Assembly: GCF_947499945.1 (NCBI RefSeq)
Contig: NZ_CANMQD010000001.1
Coordinates: 868,001 to 932,000 of the forward strand
Length of the DNA stretch: 64,000 bases
Direction: 5' to 3'
Source: an uncultured Sulfitobacter sp.
GTDB taxonomy: Bacteria > Pseudomonadota > Alphaproteobacteria > Rhodobacterales > Rhodobacteraceae
A model generated the notes under the pieces. That model was given only the letters and a program-made list of their open reading frames with translations. It did no database searches and had not been told where the DNA came from. Each line of letters begins with the position of its first letter. Position 1 is the first letter of the stretch. Both the position numbers and the translations under genes were made by a program. This document shows positions 38,698 through 47,392 of this stretch, in pieces.

Positions 38698-39780
38698 TCA
38701 GGCTTCCTTGAACTGGCGGATCGCATGGACAACGCGGCGGCATGCGCTCTCATCCCCGACAGTAATACGAAGACATGTGGGCAGGTTATATCCAGCAACA
38801 CGGCGCACGATAAGGCCTTGGGATTGCAGATAGGTGTCACATGCCTCAGCTTCGGCCTGCGAGGTGAAGCGCGCAAGGATAAAGTTGGCAAGCGATACGT
38901 CAGACGGCACACCAATCTCGGCCAGCGCATCGGCAAGCCATGTCCGACAACGCGCATTCTCAGCCCGGCAATGATCGACATAAGCCACATCGCGTACAGC
39001 AGCCTCGGCTGCGGCAAGGGCAGAACTGCTTAGATTAAAGGGGCCACGTACACGGGCCAGCACGTCCATCACATGCGCGGGACCGTAACCCCAGCCGATA
39101 CGTAAACCGCCCAGCCCGTAAATTTTGGAGAATGTGCGCGTCATAATCACATTCTGACGCGCATCAATCAAAGCAGCGCCTGCGTCATAACCCTCGACAT
39201 ATTCCGCATAGGCGCCGTCTAGAACCAAAAGCGCGTGCGAAGGGATGCCGTCAGCAAGCCGTGCAATATCGGCGGGGCCGATCATCGTTCCGGTTGGATT
39301 GTTGGGATTGGCTATGAAAACCAGCCGCGTCTTGTCGGAACAGGCGGCAAGGATTGCATCAACATCCGTGACACGCTCGTGCTCTTTCACCTCGACCGGC
39401 GTGGCCCCCGCCGCCAGTGCAGAAATGCGGTACATAGCAAATCCGTGCTCGGTGTGCACAACCTCGTCACCCTGACCCGCGTAAGCTTGACAGAGAAAGG
39501 AGATGATCTCGTCCGAGCCTGCGCCGCATAGGATGCGCGCGGGATCAAGGCCATAGACCTGACCGATAGCATTGCGCAGCTCCGCGTGATCCGAGCTGGG
39601 GTAGCGGTGCAACTGGCGGCCCGACTGCTCGTACGCTTTGATCGCCGCAGGGGACGGGCCGAACGGATTCTCGTTCGAGCTAAGCTTGAGCGCGTTTTCA
39701 ACGCCTGCCACATGGGACGCGCCACCTTGGTAGAGGGCAATATCCATTATTCCGGGCTGGGGCGTGATCATCTGTGTCAT
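38698..39780 (-). CDS. hisC: histidinol-phosphate aminotransferase
   Basis: HisC transfers the amino group from glutamate to imidazole-acetol phosphate; in alphaproteobacteria it often also works on aromatic amino acids. The 360-residue PLP protein has [22 protein letters not shown] and the [14 protein letters not shown] motif with the Schiff-base Lys. Next to an arogenate/prephenate dehydrogenase, a role in tyrosine and phenylalanine synthesis is likely as well. Confidence 0.94.
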   Translation of the reverse strand: MTQMITPQPGIMDIALYQGGASHVAGVENALKLSSNENPFGPSPAAIKAYEQSGRQLHRYPSSDHAELRNAIGQVYGLDPARILCGAGSDEIISFLCQAYAGQGDEVVHTEHGFAMYRISALAAGATPVEVKEHERVTDVDAILAACSDKTRLVFIANPNNPTGTMIGPADIARLADGIPSHALLVLDGAYAEYVEGYDAGAALIDARQNVIMTRTFSKIYGLGGLRIGWGYGPAHVMDVLARVRGPFNLSSSALAAAEAAVRDVAYVDHCRAENARCRTWLADALAEIGVPSDVSLANFILARFTSQAEAEACDTYLQSQGLIVRRVAGYNLPTCLRITVGDESACRRVVHAIRQFKEA

Positions 39781-39882
39781 ATCAAGACTCTTTGCTGGTT
39801 ATGGCCCTTTTAGCGGCTCAAACTCAGTACAGCCACCCGCGAATTGCATCCGTGCGCATCTGTCCGCTTAAAACGCCTCCAC

Positions 39883-39918
39883 AAAAAGAAAACGCCCCAC
39901 TGGTGGACCAGCAGGGCG
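39883..39918 (-). terminator. terminator of rpsD
   Basis: On the minus strand a GC-rich hairpin (39918-39893) is followed by TTTTCTTTTTG (to 39883). It lies about 32 bases after the rpsD stop. Confidence 0.75.
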
Positions 39919-39949
39919 CATCTGAAATTGTACGTGTAGCTGGCGAAGA

Positions 39950-40570
39950 TTAGTTCTTCGCGTAGAATTCCACAACGAGGTTTGGCTCCATAACAACAGG
40001 GTAAGGCACATCGCCGAACGCTGGTGTACGCACGAATGTCGCTGTCATTTTGGAGTGATCCACGTCGAGGTAGTCAGGCACATCACGCTCTGCCAATTGT
40101 GTGGCCTCGATCAGTGCAACCATTTGCTTGGAACGATCACGGACTTCGATCACGTCGCCCTCTTTTACACGGTAAGAAGGAATGTTCACGAGCTTGCCGT
40201 TCACGCGAACGTGGCGGTGGTTCACGAACTGACGTGCAGCAAATACTGTTGCAACGAACTTGGCACGGTACACAACCGCGTCCAAACGACGCTCGAGCAG
40301 ACCAATCAGGTTCTCACCTGTATCGCCTTTTACACGCTCGGCTTCGCCGTAGATGCGACGGAACTGTTTCTCGGTCAGGTCGCCGTAGTAGCCCTTAAGC
40401 TTCTGCTTGGCGCGCAACTGGATACCGAAGTCGGAAATTTTGCCCTTACGGCGCTGACCGTGCTGGCCGGGGCCATATTCGCGGCGATTTACTGGTGACT
40501 TTGGACGGCCCCAGATGTTTTCGCCCATACGACGGTCAATTTTATGCTTGGCAGCGGTGCGTTTTGTCAC
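39950..40570 (-). CDS. rpsD: 30S ribosomal protein S4
   Basis: S4 nucleates assembly of the 30S body on 16S rRNA and in many bacteria represses its own mRNA. The protein is 206 residues, the usual length, when started at GTG 40570 behind a strong AAGGAG site. The S4 RNA-binding domain is visible ([29 protein letters not shown]) and the N terminus [20 protein letters not shown] is typical. It stands alone with a structured leader and a terminator. Confidence 0.98.
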   Translation of the reverse strand: MTKRTAAKHKIDRRMGENIWGRPKSPVNRREYGPGQHGQRRKGKISDFGIQLRAKQKLKGYYGDLTEKQFRRIYGEAERVKGDTGENLIGLLERRLDAVVYRAKFVATVFAARQFVNHRHVRVNGKLVNIPSYRVKEGDVIEVRDRSKQMVALIEATQLAERDVPDYLDVDHSKMTATFVRTPAFGDVPYPVVMEPNLVVEFYAKN

Positions 40571-40660
40571 GGCTGTTCTCCTTTTTGTGGCCCCGAAAGG
40601 GGCGATAAAGGGCGTTGTCCTCTGAGCGATTGCTCCGACAGAGATCCCCTTGCGGGGCTC
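40571..40660 (-). promoter_or_regulatory. structured 5' leader of rpsD (three hairpins)
   Basis: Read on the minus strand the leader holds three stem-loops: arms 40657-40654/40649-40646 (4 pairs, TTGC-type loop); a bulged stem with arms 40643-40640/40623-40620 and 40635-40632/40627-40624; and 40603-40599/40594-40590 (5 GC pairs, 4-base loop). The last hairpin ends about 8 bases before the AAGGAG site. An autoregulatory S4-binding site is a reasonable guess by analogy with other S4 leaders but is not shown. Confidence 0.5.
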
Positions 40661-40683
40661 ACCAACACCAACAGCTGCGGCCA

Positions 40684-40709
40684 TACTATGTTCAGCAAAG
40701 AGGAGTCAA
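40684..40709 (-). promoter_or_regulatory. candidate rpsD promoter
   Basis: TTGACT (40709-40704) lies 15 to 17 bases upstream of a TAGTATGG stretch (about 40688-40681). The -35 box is strong; the -10 box is imperfect in any spacing. It overlaps the start of the possible small reading frame on the other strand. Confidence 0.45.
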
Positions 40710-40792
40710 TGCACACAAACATAGATTGGCAACCCGAAGCGAAACAGCGTGTCTTTGAATATCTCCAAGCCAAGCAAAGCAAGAAGTCTTAA
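40709..40792 (+). CDS. possible 27-residue peptide
   Basis: A short frame starting MHTNIDWQPEAKQRVFEYLQ and ending in a Lys/Ser-rich tail has an AGGAG just 3 bases before ATG. It would be a charged amphipathic helix. An in-frame ATG at 40688 would add seven residues. The AGGAGTCAAT at its start is also the complement of the candidate rpsD -35 box, which lowers confidence. It overlaps the convergent uspA end by 4 bases. Confidence 0.25.
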   Translation: MHTNIDWQPEAKQRVFEYLQAKQSKKS

Positions 40793-41235
40793 ACCACAGA
40801 CAAACACGCGCATTTGGCAAGCTTGTTGATGCTTGAGGACGTGCTGCCTTGCACGAGTGCGCCAAGGCTACCTAGCCCCCGCCGACCTGTCACGATTAAG
40901 TCAGCTCCCGTTTTTTCTGCGCAGTCAACGATATGGTGCGCCGGATCCCCCACTTCCAGATAAGTCTGCGTAATCTGCTGATTACAATCGGCAGCGATTG
41001 CGCGTCCTTTGTCCAGAATTTTTTCACCAGCTTCGATCACTTCGCTATGCGAAGGCATCGTAGACACCAGATGGTAACTCGCGACGGCACCCATCGCAAA
41101 AGCCACGGTTTGAGGCTGCGGTGTGTGCACCAAATGGAGTTCCGACCCGTATTTTCCAGCAATATCACAGGCAATACGCATCGCTTTTTCAGACGTCTCG
41201 GAGCCGTCAATACCGACAACAATTTTCTTAAACAT
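40789..41235 (-). CDS. universal stress protein, UspA family
   Basis: A 148-residue single-domain Usp with the start FKKIVVGIDGSETSEKAM and the ATP-binding signature GRRGLGSLGALVQGSTSSS (G-2x-G-9x-G-S/T type) near the C terminus. Such proteins help survival under starvation and low oxygen; the molecular task is unclear. A FNR-type box lies 58-71 bases upstream of the start codon. Confidence 0.92.
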   Translation of the reverse strand: MFKKIVVGIDGSETSEKAMRIACDIAGKYGSELHLVHTPQPQTVAFAMGAVASYHLVSTMPSHSEVIEAGEKILDKGRAIAADCNQQITQTYLEVGDPAHHIVDCAEKTGADLIVTGRRGLGSLGALVQGSTSSSINKLAKCACLSVV

Positions 41236-41292
41236 CCTTAGTCCTTTCAGGGGTTAGGCACCATCAGGCTAGCATAAAAGTCATATTGTACA

Positions 41293-41306
41293 TTGACCTG
41301 CATCAA
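41293..41306 (-). promoter_or_regulatory. FnrL/FNR-type box upstream of uspA
   Basis: The 14-base palindrome TTGAC-CTGC-ATCAA (minus strand TTGAT-GCAG-GTCAA) differs at one base from the FNR consensus TTGAT-N4-ATCAA. It overlaps the 3' end of tag and lies 58 bases before the uspA start codon, a suitable distance for activation under low oxygen. Confidence 0.6.
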
Positions 41307-41875
41307 CCCTTTGGAGGGGAAGCGCAGATATGGTGCCGGTGACATCCCACCAAATGGTCGTTCACCAGGCCGCAGGCCTCCATCCACGCATAAACAATCG
41401 TGGGGCCACAGAATTTAAACCCTGCTTTCTTGAGGTCCTTGCTGACTTGCTCTGATAACTCGGTCTCGGGCGGAACTTCCGATTGCAGCACAAATCGGTT
41501 CTGTAACGGGGCGCCGCCGACATAATCCCACATGAATGTATCAAAACCACCCTGCTCCTCCATCCGCAGCCACGCTTGCGCGTTGGTAATCGTGGCTTCA
41601 ATCTTGCCGCGGTGTCGGATGATGCCTGCGTTGCCCAACAGGCGCTGGACGTCCTTCTCACCCCACATGGCAATCACATGCGGATCAAAGCCCGCAAACG
41701 CGTCGCGGAACGCCTCCCGTTTCTTCAGAATCGTGATCCAGCTCAGCCCCGCCTGAAACCCGTCGAGGATCAGTTTTTCCCACAGCGCACGGCTGTCATA
41801 CTCTGGTACACCCCATTCGGTATCGTGATAGTCGATGTATATCTGTTCAGGCCCCGCCCATTCGCACCGCGTCAT
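41303..41875 (-). CDS. tag: DNA-3-methyladenine glycosylase I
   Basis: Tag removes 3-methyladenine from alkylated DNA. The 190-residue protein has the family start RCEWAGPEQIYIDYHDTEWGVP, the LDGFQAGLSWITILKKREAFR segment and zinc ligands (C at residue 3, CHRHH near the C terminus). ATG at 41875 was chosen; the longer upstream frame overlaps the divergent EAL gene. Confidence 0.95.
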   Translation of the reverse strand: MTRCEWAGPEQIYIDYHDTEWGVPEYDSRALWEKLILDGFQAGLSWITILKKREAFRDAFAGFDPHVIAMWGEKDVQRLLGNAGIIRHRGKIEATITNAQAWLRMEEQGGFDTFMWDYVGGAPLQNRFVLQSEVPPETELSEQVSKDLKKAGFKFCGPTIVYAWMEACGLVNDHLVGCHRHHICASPPKG

Positions 41876-41959
41876 GTCCAGCCTCCGTTCATTAAATTCT
41901 ATACTACTACGTTTGGCATAAAATTGGTCGTTTAACACCTTTTTAGCGGCTCTCGCGCA

Positions 41960-42853
41960 ATGTCGTCTAAACCCCGCGATGCACAGCATTTCAGAGCAAA
42001 GGACGTTCACGTGAAAGGCCACACCAAACGCAAACACCCTGCCGCACAGCGCGGCACGCTCAGCCCCCTTGATTTTGCCGTAAGCAAAAACGAGCAAGGC
42101 ATACTAGAAACTGTGAAGGAGGCGATTGCACATAATCAGACTCTACTGGCCTTTCAGCCGATTATGCGCGGTGACGCTCAGGGTCAGGTTGGCTTTTATG
42201 AAGGGCTCATTCGCGTTCTTGATGCCACAGGCCGCGTCATTCCTGCGGGTGATTTTATGGGCAAAATAGAAGACACCGAAACAGGGCGCGAAATTGATGT
42301 ATTGGCCCTTCGGCACGGCCTAAACAGCCTCAAAAGTAATCCCCACCTGCGGCTGTCAATTAACATGTCTGCCCGCTCTATCGGCTACCGCCCCTGGATG
42401 AACTGTCTCAATCGTTTTTTAACGACGTCTCCCACTTTGGGAGAAAGGCTGATTCTCGAAATATCGGAGAGTTCGGCGATGTTGGTGCCAGAGCTGGTCA
42501 TTGATTTTATGGAGCGTTTGCAACCTCGGGGGATTTGCTTTGCGATGGATAACTTCGGATCAGGCCAGATCGCGATCCGCTACTTCAAAGACTTCGATTT
42601 TGACATTCTGAAAATCGACGGTCAGTTTATGCGCGGCATCGCCCGAAATCCAGATAATCAGGCGGTGGTACGTGCTCTCTTTGGCATTGCAAAAGAATTC
42701 GACATGCTGACAGTGGCTGAATCTATTGAGACACATGAAGATGCAATAGTCGCGCGGCAGATTGGCATAGACTGCTTGCAAGGCTACTTTTTCGCAGCAC
42801 CCACAACACAGCCCGACTGGCACGATGCAAAGGATGATCGCCAACGCGCCTGA
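41960..42853 (+). CDS. EAL-domain protein with altered metal motif
   Basis: A 297-residue protein made of one EAL domain after a basic N-terminal tail. EAL enzymes cleave c-di-GMP. Visible catalytic elements are EGLIR (ExLxR), INMSAR, LEISES, ILKIDG, AESIE and LQGYFFAAP. The usual DDFG(T/S)G metal loop reads DNFGSG, so one metal-binding Asp is Asn. There is no GGDEF or sensor domain. It may be a weak phosphodiesterase or a c-di-GMP sensor. It lies 139 bases before phaA on the same strand. Confidence 0.85.
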   Translation: MSSKPRDAQHFRAKDVHVKGHTKRKHPAAQRGTLSPLDFAVSKNEQGILETVKEAIAHNQTLLAFQPIMRGDAQGQVGFYEGLIRVLDATGRVIPAGDFMGKIEDTETGREIDVLALRHGLNSLKSNPHLRLSINMSARSIGYRPWMNCLNRFLTTSPTLGERLILEISESSAMLVPELVIDFMERLQPRGICFAMDNFGSGQIAIRYFKDFDFDILKIDGQFMRGIARNPDNQAVVRALFGIAKEFDMLTVAESIETHEDAIVARQIGIDCLQGYFFAAPTTQPDWHDAKDDRQRA

Positions 42854-42992
42854 CATAGGCGCATCGGTCTTCTTGCCGTGTCCCGCACCATGCGGTAACC
42901 TCACATGCATGGTGGGGACAGATCAGCGCGACCCTCGCGCTCTTCTTGATTATGTTCGCCACTATCGCGTCATATTAAGAGGACCGCATTCC

Positions 42993-44168
42993 ATGACCAA
43001 CGTTGTTATCGCCTCCGCCGCCCGCACTGCCGTTGGCAGCTTTGGCGGCTCATTCGCCAACACCCCCGCCCATGATCTAGGCGCTGCTATGTTGAAAGAA
43101 ATCGTCGCGCGCGCTGGCATTGATGCCGCCGAAGTTTCCGAGACGATCCTCGGTCAAGTGCTGACGGCTGCGCAGGGTCAAAACCCCGCACGTCAGGCAC
43201 ACGTGAACGCGGGCCTACCCATCGAATCATCTGCATGGTCAATCAATCAGGTCTGCGGCTCTGGTTTGCGGGCTGTAGCCCTCGCCGCACAGCATATCCA
43301 ATTGGGCGATGCAGATATCATAGCAGCAGGTGGTCAGGAAAACATGACCATGTCCCCTCACGCCCAAGCAATGCGCGCAGGCCAGAAAATGGGTGATATG
43401 AAGCTCATCGACACGATGATCAAAGACGGTTTGTGGGATGCATTCAACGGCTACCACATGGGTCAAACCGCCGAGAATGTTGCAGAGAAATATCAAATCA
43501 GCCGCGATGATCAGGACCAGTTCGCTGTGGCCTCCCAAAACAAGGCCGAAGCCGCCCAAAAAGAGGGCCGTTTTAAAGACGAGATTTTTGCCTTTACAGT
43601 GCCGGGTCGCAAGAGCGACATCATTGTCGATGCTGACGAATACATCCGTCACGGTGCAAACCTCGAAACAATGGCTAAAATGCGCCCTGCCTTCACCAAA
43701 GATGGCTCGGTTACGGCCGCTAACGCTTCAGGATTGAACGACGGTGCCGCGGGTGCTCTCTTGATGACTGCGGAAAACGCGGAAAAGCGCGGCATCGAGC
43801 CGCTTGCACGTATCGCATCTTACGCGACTGCGGGTCTGGATCCGTCGATCATGGGCGCAGGTCCAATTTTTGCCTCCCGCAAAGCGCTGGAAAAGGCAGG
43901 CTGGTCTGTCGATGATCTCGACCTTGTCGAGGCAAATGAGGCCTTTGCCGCCCAAGCCTGTGCCGTGAACAAGGAAATGGGTTGGGATCCAGCAATTGTG
44001 AATGTGAACGGCGGCGCCATTGCCATCGGTCACCCCATCGGCGCATCCGGTGCACGGGTTCTCAATACTCTCCTCTTTGAGATGAAACGTCGCGGCGCTA
44101 AAAAAGGCCTCGCCACTCTCTGCATTGGTGGCGGTATGGGTGTTGCCATGTGCCTCGAACGGCTCTAA
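42993..44168 (+). CDS. phaA: acetyl-CoA C-acetyltransferase (beta-ketothiolase)
   Basis: PhaA condenses two acetyl-CoA to acetoacetyl-CoA, the first step of PHB synthesis. The 391-residue thiolase has [10 protein letters not shown] with the nucleophile Cys (residue 88), the GGQENMSxSPH-type segment ([11 protein letters not shown]), [14 protein letters not shown] with the catalytic His and LCIGGGMG with the second Cys. ATG at 42993 follows an AAGAGGA site. phaB follows after 72 bases. Confidence 0.97.
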   Translation: MTNVVIASAARTAVGSFGGSFANTPAHDLGAAMLKEIVARAGIDAAEVSETILGQVLTAAQGQNPARQAHVNAGLPIESSAWSINQVCGSGLRAVALAAQHIQLGDADIIAAGGQENMTMSPHAQAMRAGQKMGDMKLIDTMIKDGLWDAFNGYHMGQTAENVAEKYQISRDDQDQFAVASQNKAEAAQKEGRFKDEIFAFTVPGRKSDIIVDADEYIRHGANLETMAKMRPAFTKDGSVTAANASGLNDGAAGALLMTAENAEKRGIEPLARIASYATAGLDPSIMGAGPIFASRKALEKAGWSVDDLDLVEANEAFAAQACAVNKEMGWDPAIVNVNGGAIAIGHPIGASGARVLNTLLFEMKRRGAKKGLATLCIGGGMGVAMCLERL

Positions 44169-44175
44169 AAAGATT

Positions 44176-44200
44176 GGGCGCGTAATAAAATTGCGCGCCC
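44176..44200 (+). other. hairpin between phaA and phaB
   Basis: GGGCGCG (44176-44182) pairs with CGCGCCC (44194-44200) around an AT-rich 11-base loop. There is no T-tract, so it is more likely an mRNA-processing or stability hairpin inside the phaAB transcript than a full terminator. Confidence 0.45.
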
Positions 44201-44240
44201 GTCGCAATTGAAGCAATAACATTACAATCGGGAGAATTAC

Positions 44241-44963
44241 ATGTCGCGTGTCGCACTTGTTACCGGAGGCAGCCGCGGGATCGGCGCTGCCATTTCCAAA
44301 GAACTCAAAGAAAAGGGTTATACCGTTGCTGCAACTTACGCAGGCAATGACGAAGCAGCCTCTGCATTCACGGCCGAGACAGGCATCAAGACATACAAGT
44401 GGAACGTGGCCGACTATGACAGCTCGAAAGCAGGAATCGCACAGGTCGAAGCCGATCTGGGTCCTGTAGAGGTCATTGTTGCCAACGCGGGAATCACACG
44501 CGACGCGCCGTTTCACAAAATGACCCCTGACCAGTGGAAAGAAGTAATCGACACGAACCTTACAGGCGTGTTCAACACTATCCACCCAATCTGGCCCGGC
44601 ATGCGCGAGCGAAAGTTCGGTCGGATTGTGGTCATCTCCTCGATCAACGGTCAAAAAGGTCAGTTTGCCCAGGTAAACTATGCCGCGACCAAAGCTGGCG
44701 ATCTGGGTATCGTGAAATCACTGGCTCAAGAAGGCGCACGCGCCAATATTACTGCCAACGCGATCTGCCCGGGCTATATCGGTACGGATATGGTTATGGC
44801 AGTTCCGGAAAAAGTGCGTGAAAGCATCATCGCACAAATTCCTGCGGGCCGTTTGGGTGAGCCCGAAGAGATTGCGCGCGCTGTGTCTTTCCTCGTGTCC
44901 GACGATGCCGGCTTTATCAACGGGTCCACAATCTCGGCCAACGGCGCACAGTTCTTCGTCTAA
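44241..44963 (+). CDS. phaB: acetoacetyl-CoA reductase
   Basis: PhaB reduces acetoacetyl-CoA to (R)-3-hydroxybutyryl-CoA with NADPH. The 240-residue short-chain dehydrogenase has the TGGSRGIG cofactor motif (residues 8-15), NAGITRD, SSINGQKGQFAQVNYAATKAG with the Ser-Tyr-Lys set, and the family end FINGSTISANGAQFFV. A GGGAG site precedes ATG. PHB synthase is not in the window. Confidence 0.97.
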   Translation: MSRVALVTGGSRGIGAAISKELKEKGYTVAATYAGNDEAASAFTAETGIKTYKWNVADYDSSKAGIAQVEADLGPVEVIVANAGITRDAPFHKMTPDQWKEVIDTNLTGVFNTIHPIWPGMRERKFGRIVVISSINGQKGQFAQVNYAATKAGDLGIVKSLAQEGARANITANAICPGYIGTDMVMAVPEKVRESIIAQIPAGRLGEPEEIARAVSFLVSDDAGFINGSTISANGAQFFV

Positions 44964-45002
44964 GCGCCACCAGTACCCAATCAGGGCAAAGCAGAAATCA
45001 TT

Positions 45003-45032
45003 CGGGGCCAGTGGATCATACCACTGGCCCCG
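45003..45032 (+). terminator. terminator of phaAB
   Basis: A perfect 12-bp stem (arms 45003-45014 and 45021-45032, 6-base loop) is followed by TTT. It lies 40 bases after phaB and may serve the convergent small gene as well. Confidence 0.8.
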
Positions 45033-45074
45033 TTTCATTCCGTAAGGTGGCATGCACACCGCCAGCGGAAAACT

Positions 45075-45191
45075 TTATCCGCGCTTTGGCGCACGCAGCC
45101 ACGAGAAGAAGTCAGCCATCATGCGGCCACGCTCTGCATGGGCGGTATTCATGGCGGCGCGGGCGGCGGGGTTTGTTGTCGCTTCAAACAT
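45075..45191 (-). CDS. small conserved-looking protein, 38 residues
   Basis: The frame begins MFEATTNPAARAAMNTAHAE and ends in a short aromatic and basic tail (FFSWLRAPKRG). ATG at 45191 has a good AAAGGAG site 9 bases upstream, which supports expression. I recall similar short proteins near transporters in Roseobacters but cannot name a family. It is divergent from the LysR gene (125-base gap). Confidence 0.55.
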   Translation of the reverse strand: MFEATTNPAARAAMNTAHAERGRMMADFFSWLRAPKRG

Positions 45192-45316
45192 ATCATTTCT
45201 CCTTTGGGCAATCCGGTTCGGATCAATCTGTCTTTTCTGAACCCAATATGCGCTTTGTGTGGGTTGCAGACAAACGAGACTTTCCAACCCATCAGTTAAG
45301 CTGTACTTAACTGAGC

Positions 45317-46255
45317 ATGTCTAGTCGCCTCCCCCCTCTTACCGCGCTCCGCGCGTTTGATGCCGCTGCACGTCATATGTCGTTCGCTCAAGCCGCGGCA
45401 GAGCTGAACGTGACCCCTGCAGCCCTGTCATTTCAAATTAAATCGCTTGAAGCGCATTTGGGTGCGCCTCTCTTCCGTAGACTAAACCGCGCGGTTGAAC
45501 TCACCGAGGCTGGTAAAGCCCTTTCAACAGGGGCCGCTGAGGGTTTTCAAACCCTCGCAGGTGCATGGCGCGCAGCGCAGCGCACACAAGACACGCAAAC
45601 ATTAACTGTCACAGCCGGCCCTGCCTTTACCGCAAAATGGCTGGCCCCGCGCTTGTATGAATTTGCCCAAGCCCACCCAAAGGTGGAGTTGCGCTTTGCC
45701 GCCTCGCTCACCTTGGCAGATCTGACACGCGACAATATCGATGTGGCCATCCGCTTCAGCGATTCAACATCGCCTGATCTCTACTCGCTGCCGCTGGCGG
45801 AGGAATGGGTAATGCCCGTCATGACGCCGGCATTAGCCGCGCAATATCCCACCGTCGAAAGCCTGCACAATGCGCCGCTGCTCTTTGACGAATCGATCAG
45901 CTTTCTCAAGGTGCCCGTAGACTGGTCTGACTGGTTCAATGCCATGGGCGCCCCTTTCAATCCAAAACTCGGGCCGCGCTTTTCGCAGTCGGATCATGCA
46001 ATAGACGCCGCATTGGCGGGGGTCGGAGCCGTCATGGGCCGCCGTGCACTGGTGATCAAGGACCTCGCCGAAGGGCGGCTTGTCGCTCCCTTTCCCACCG
46101 CACTGGCGACAGGCGCGCGGTTTAGCTTTCTTTGCGTCAAAGGCATGGAAACGCGTCAGCAGATTGCTGCGTTTCGGGATTGGATCTTGGAAGAGATCAA
46201 GAAAACAGCACAGATCACGGAAAACCTCACAATTCTGGAGCCTTCACATTCATGA
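45317..46255 (+). CDS. LysR family transcriptional regulator (GcvA-like)
   Basis: A 312-residue regulator. The N-terminal winged helix-turn-helix spans residues 5-65 (LTALRAFDAAARHMSFAQAA, ALSFQIKSLE, PLFRRLNRAVELTEAG) and is of the GcvA subtype; residues 90-300 form the effector domain. Its last 4 bases overlap the start of the EamA transporter gene, which it probably controls together with itself. Confidence 0.93.
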   Translation: MSSRLPPLTALRAFDAAARHMSFAQAAAELNVTPAALSFQIKSLEAHLGAPLFRRLNRAVELTEAGKALSTGAAEGFQTLAGAWRAAQRTQDTQTLTVTAGPAFTAKWLAPRLYEFAQAHPKVELRFAASLTLADLTRDNIDVAIRFSDSTSPDLYSLPLAEEWVMPVMTPALAAQYPTVESLHNAPLLFDESISFLKVPVDWSDWFNAMGAPFNPKLGPRFSQSDHAIDAALAGVGAVMGRRALVIKDLAEGRLVAPFPTALATGARFSFLCVKGMETRQQIAAFRDWILEEIKKTAQITENLTILEPSHS

Positions 46256-47118
46256 ATCGCGCAAAAGCTACTGGCATAGGATTCATCGCAGTGCTTCTTT
46301 GGGCATTGCTGGCCTTGTTCACCGTAGGGTCAGCGCCCACTCCGCCCCTCTTGCTCAACACTCTTAGCTTCGGGATTGGCGGCATTGTGGGGCTGGTCTG
46401 GGCATGGATAACTGGCAGTTTTGACGAAATGCGCAAAGTCCCGTTCAAGGTCTATATCTTTGGCGCGCTCGGGCTCTTTGCATATCATTTGCTCTATTTC
46501 TCGGCCCTCCGCTTGGCTCCTGCGGCCGAAGCGGGTCTTATCGCCTATCTTTGGCCCCTGTTGATCGTTGTTTTTTCGGGCCTGCTCCCCTCCGAGCAGT
46601 TGCGCAGTGGTCATGTCATCGGGGCGCTTCTCGGCTTTGGCGGCGCGGCCCTGATCATTACGGGCGGCGGAACGGGCCTGAGCGGTGACTACATCATGGG
46701 CTACCTGCTGGCGCTTCTGGCAGCATTCACTTGGGCGGGATATTCGGTGCTGTCACGGCTGGTCGGCACTGCTCCAACAGCCAGCGTAGCCGTGTTTTGC
46801 CTTGCAACAGCAGCCCTATCACTCCCCCTGCACCTCATCTTTGAGGATACAGTTCTACCTTCCACAGCACTGGGATGGGCCAGCATTGCGGGTCTGGGCC
46901 TTGGGCCGGTAGGGTTTGCATTCTATGTGTGGGATATCGGATGCAAACAGGGTGATATCCAGCTTTTGGGCACCAGCTCTTATGCGGCGCCGCTGCTCTC
47001 AACCCTTGCGCTGATTATTGCAGGCGTTGCCACACCAAGTCTGACGTTACTATGGGCAGCACTGCTGGTCGCTGGCGGCGCACTGATTGCAGCGCGCGCC
47101 AGCTTTTCTTCAAACTAA
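46252..47118 (+). CDS. EamA/DMT family transporter
   Basis: A 288-residue polytopic protein with about ten membrane segments and the family's GLIAYLWPLLIVVFSGLL segment in the first half and LLGTSSYAAPLLSTL in the second. It starts at ATG 46252 inside the regulator gene (ATGA overlap). It probably exports an amino acid or related metabolite sensed by the LysR protein; this is inferred from the pairing. Confidence 0.9.
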   Translation: MNRAKATGIGFIAVLLWALLALFTVGSAPTPPLLLNTLSFGIGGIVGLVWAWITGSFDEMRKVPFKVYIFGALGLFAYHLLYFSALRLAPAAEAGLIAYLWPLLIVVFSGLLPSEQLRSGHVIGALLGFGGAALIITGGGTGLSGDYIMGYLLALLAAFTWAGYSVLSRLVGTAPTASVAVFCLATAALSLPLHLIFEDTVLPSTALGWASIAGLGLGPVGFAFYVWDIGCKQGDIQLLGTSSYAAPLLSTLALIIAGVATPSLTLLWAALLVAGGALIAARASFSSN

Positions 47119-47283
47119 CTATTCGGACAGTCGACTGATTTCTTCTTTCAGGCGCATCTTTTGCTTCTTCATATCGGCCACTTTCAGGCCATCAATGCCG
47201 GGCGCTCGTTGGGCGGTCTCGATCGCCTCACTCATGTCACGGTGCTTTTTCTTCAACGTCTCAAGATGTGCGTTAAGGGACAT
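47119..47283 (-). CDS. YdcH family (DUF465) small protein
   Basis: A 54-residue helical protein with LETLKKKHRDMSEAI and VADMKKQKMRLKEEIS segments typical of DUF465. ATG at 47283 has a GGAGGAA site; a longer frame upstream is not needed. Function unknown. It abuts the end of the convergent EamA gene. Confidence 0.85.
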   Translation of the reverse strand: MSLNAHLETLKKKHRDMSEAIETAQRAPGIDGLKVADMKKQKMRLKEEISRLSE

Positions 47284-47392
47284 ACTTCCTCCAGTTGTTA
47301 AAAGTGCAAGTTCAGTGAAGCATGATCGGAATCCCAAGTCACGCCGCCCTGCAGCATAGCAGCCTTGTTGGTAAAGAAATGCTTAAGCTTGC

